Positions 6,532-7,255 of a stretch of 7,255 nt of DNA are shown in pieces. Location: the NCBI GenBank assembly GCA_027435495.1, contig DAHZZC010000196.1:1-7255 (forward strand), given 5' to 3'. Both the position numbers and the translations under genes were made by a program. The stretch's first letter is position 1, and each line of letters starts with the position of its first letter. The notes under the pieces are model-generated. The model searched no databases. It was not told the DNA's origin and was given only the letters and a program-made list of their open reading frames with translations. The stretch is from Planctomycetales bacterium. GTDB lineage: Bacteria > Planctomycetota > Planctomycetia > Isosphaerales > Isosphaeraceae.

Positions 6532-7068
6532 ATGAAGATGCAGAAGCATGGGCGGATGGTGTTCGCGGGGTCGATCGGCCTGGCTGTTCTGGCGGCGGCT
6601 GTTGCCGGGGTTCGGCCGACCCAGGCGCAAGAGCCGACCGCGAAGGATCCGGCCCTGGAGCGGACGCGCGAGCAGGTCAAGATGCTCGATGATCTGTACA
6701 AGAACGCGGTCGTCTCGATCACGAAGAACTACGTCAACAAGCAGGACGATCGCCCCGCGGCCATGATCGCGAAGGACGTTTTCGCGGCGATGGAGAAGAA
6801 GGGTTGGCATTCGGCCCGGCTGATCGATGCGACCGGCGACCCGATGAACGAGGAGAACGCGGCGAAGTCGGAGTTCGAGAAGGAAGCTGCCAATCGCATC
6901 CGCGCCGGCGAGATGTACTTCGAGCGCGTGGTCGGCAAGGGGAAGGACCGTCGGCTCGAGGTTGCCACGGCGGTCCCGGTCGTGATGAAGCAGTGCGGTG
7001 CCTGCCACGGCGGACGCAAGGTCGGCGACGTTCTGGGCTTCATCCGGTACGACGTCCCCGTCCGCTGA
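6532..7068 (+). CDS. Exported DUF3365 (Tll0287-like) c-type haem protein
   Basis: The protein has 178 residues. Residues 1-32 form a Sec signal peptide: basic MKMQKHGR, a hydrophobic core (about 9-27), and a likely cut after TQA before QEP. The mature part carries the DUF3365 signature: LYKNAVVSITKNYVN (55-69), AAMEKKGWHSARLIDATGDP (85-104), FEKEAANRIRAGEMYFERVV, AVPVVMKQCGACHGG. The haem c attachment motif is Cys155-Gly-Ala-Cys158-His159. Tll0287, the founding structure, is a PAS-like fold with covalent haem, proposed as a redox or gas sensor or electron carrier. A similar exported role is inferred. The ATG at 6532 has GGAG 11 bases upstream and gives a normal signal peptide. An ATG at 6508 adds eight residues and overlaps the regulator stop (ATGA), so it is a real alternative. 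No other Cys exists for an axial ligand. The large inverted repeat follows 13 bases after the stop. Confidence 0.85.
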   Translation: MKMQKHGRMVFAGSIGLAVLAAAVAGVRPTQAQEPTAKDPALERTREQVKMLDDLYKNAVVSITKNYVNKQDDRPAAMIAKDVFAAMEKKGWHSARLIDATGDPMNEENAAKSEFEKEAANRIRAGEMYFERVVGKGKDRRLEVATAVPVVMKQCGACHGGRKVGDVLGFIRYDVPVR

Positions 7069-7081
7069 GCCGGAATCCCAT

Positions 7082-7176
7082 CCGGAGCAACCACGAAAAA
7101 CACGAAGGGCACGAAAGGGAATTCCTCTCCCGGGTTCCCGGTTTCGTGTCCTTCGTGTTTTTCGTGGTTGCTCCGG
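7082..7176. repeat. Long inverted repeat of CACGAA-type dispersed element, possible bidirectional terminator
   Basis: The left arm (7082-7116) and right arm (7142-7176) are 35 bases each and complementary at all but one position, which is a G-T. An inner GGGAA/TTCCC pair (7117-7121 with 7135-7139) extends the stem. Each arm contains CCACGAAAAACACGAAGG-like sequence, a kind of repeat familiar from many planctomycete and other environmental genomes. In translation it gives spurious NHEKHE and FVFFVV peptides. It sits 13 bases after the haem protein stop, so it would fold in that transcript and may end or stabilise it. The right arm has a TTTTT but no terminal T tract. Confidence 0.85.
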
Positions 7177-7239
7177 TATTCCCGCTCCGAGGTTCGCGCG
7201 GATCTGGCAAGTTGGATCGTTCCGTCCGTCATTCTGGGG

Positions 7240-7245
7240 TAGAAT
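7240..7245 (+). promoter_or_regulatory. Candidate -10 element TAGAAT at the right edge
   Basis: GGGGTAGAATACGG lies just before an ATG at 7251 that cannot be followed beyond the window. TTGGAT at 7212-7217 resembles a -35 but is 22 bases away, too far for a standard promoter. The same TAGAAT hexamer occurs upstream of the minus-strand operon. It may mark the start of a rightward gene outside the window. Confidence 0.3.
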
Positions 7246-7255
7246 ACGGAATGTC

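Overview
The window looks like a high-GC chromosomal segment of a planctomycete, most probably of the Isosphaera/Singulisphaera type. That placement is an inference. It rests on the very frequent GATCG-rich codon usage, a three-helix DUF4175-like protein followed by a secreted Pro/Ala-rich protein, a lone PAPS-type sulfotransferase, and a DUF3365 haem protein. No rRNA, tRNA, CRISPR array or insertion sequence was seen.

Left part, minus strand (about 3415 down to 1): a two-gene unit. The first gene encodes a 739-residue protein with three membrane helices and a large, mostly extracytoplasmic body. Forty bases after its stop, behind a strong Shine-Dalgarno sequence, begins a second gene that runs off the left edge. 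Its 385 visible residues form a predicted exported beta-rich protein carrying a (Gln-Met)7 tract. It has no stop inside the window, and the plus-strand reading frame over it is only its mirror image.

Centre, plus strand (3549-4469): a compact toxin-antitoxin operon with its own promoter candidate. A DUF433-type antitoxin overlaps by ATGA a Doc/Fic-fold toxin with an intact HPFFDGNKR motif. Doc is classically partnered by Phd, so the DUF433 partner with an acidic tail is the most system-like novelty here. About 530 bases without a convincing gene follow.

Right part, plus strand (5000-7255): a solitary sulfotransferase whose PAPS 5'-phosphosulfate loop has Cys where Lys/Arg is usual. Then come several small hairpins, a strong 10-bp-arm palindrome that looks like an operator, and the remains of a small Rrf2-like winged-helix regulator. 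One missing G in a GGG run, inside a short hairpin, breaks that regulator. With the G restored, its stop would overlap an ATG of the next gene by ATGA. The next gene encodes an exported DUF3365/Tll0287-like c-type haem protein. Regulator plus haem sensor would make a plausible redox-responsive unit. The operon ends in a 35-bp-arm inverted repeat built from the CACGAA-type dispersed repeat, and a promoter-like TAGAAT lies at the extreme right edge.
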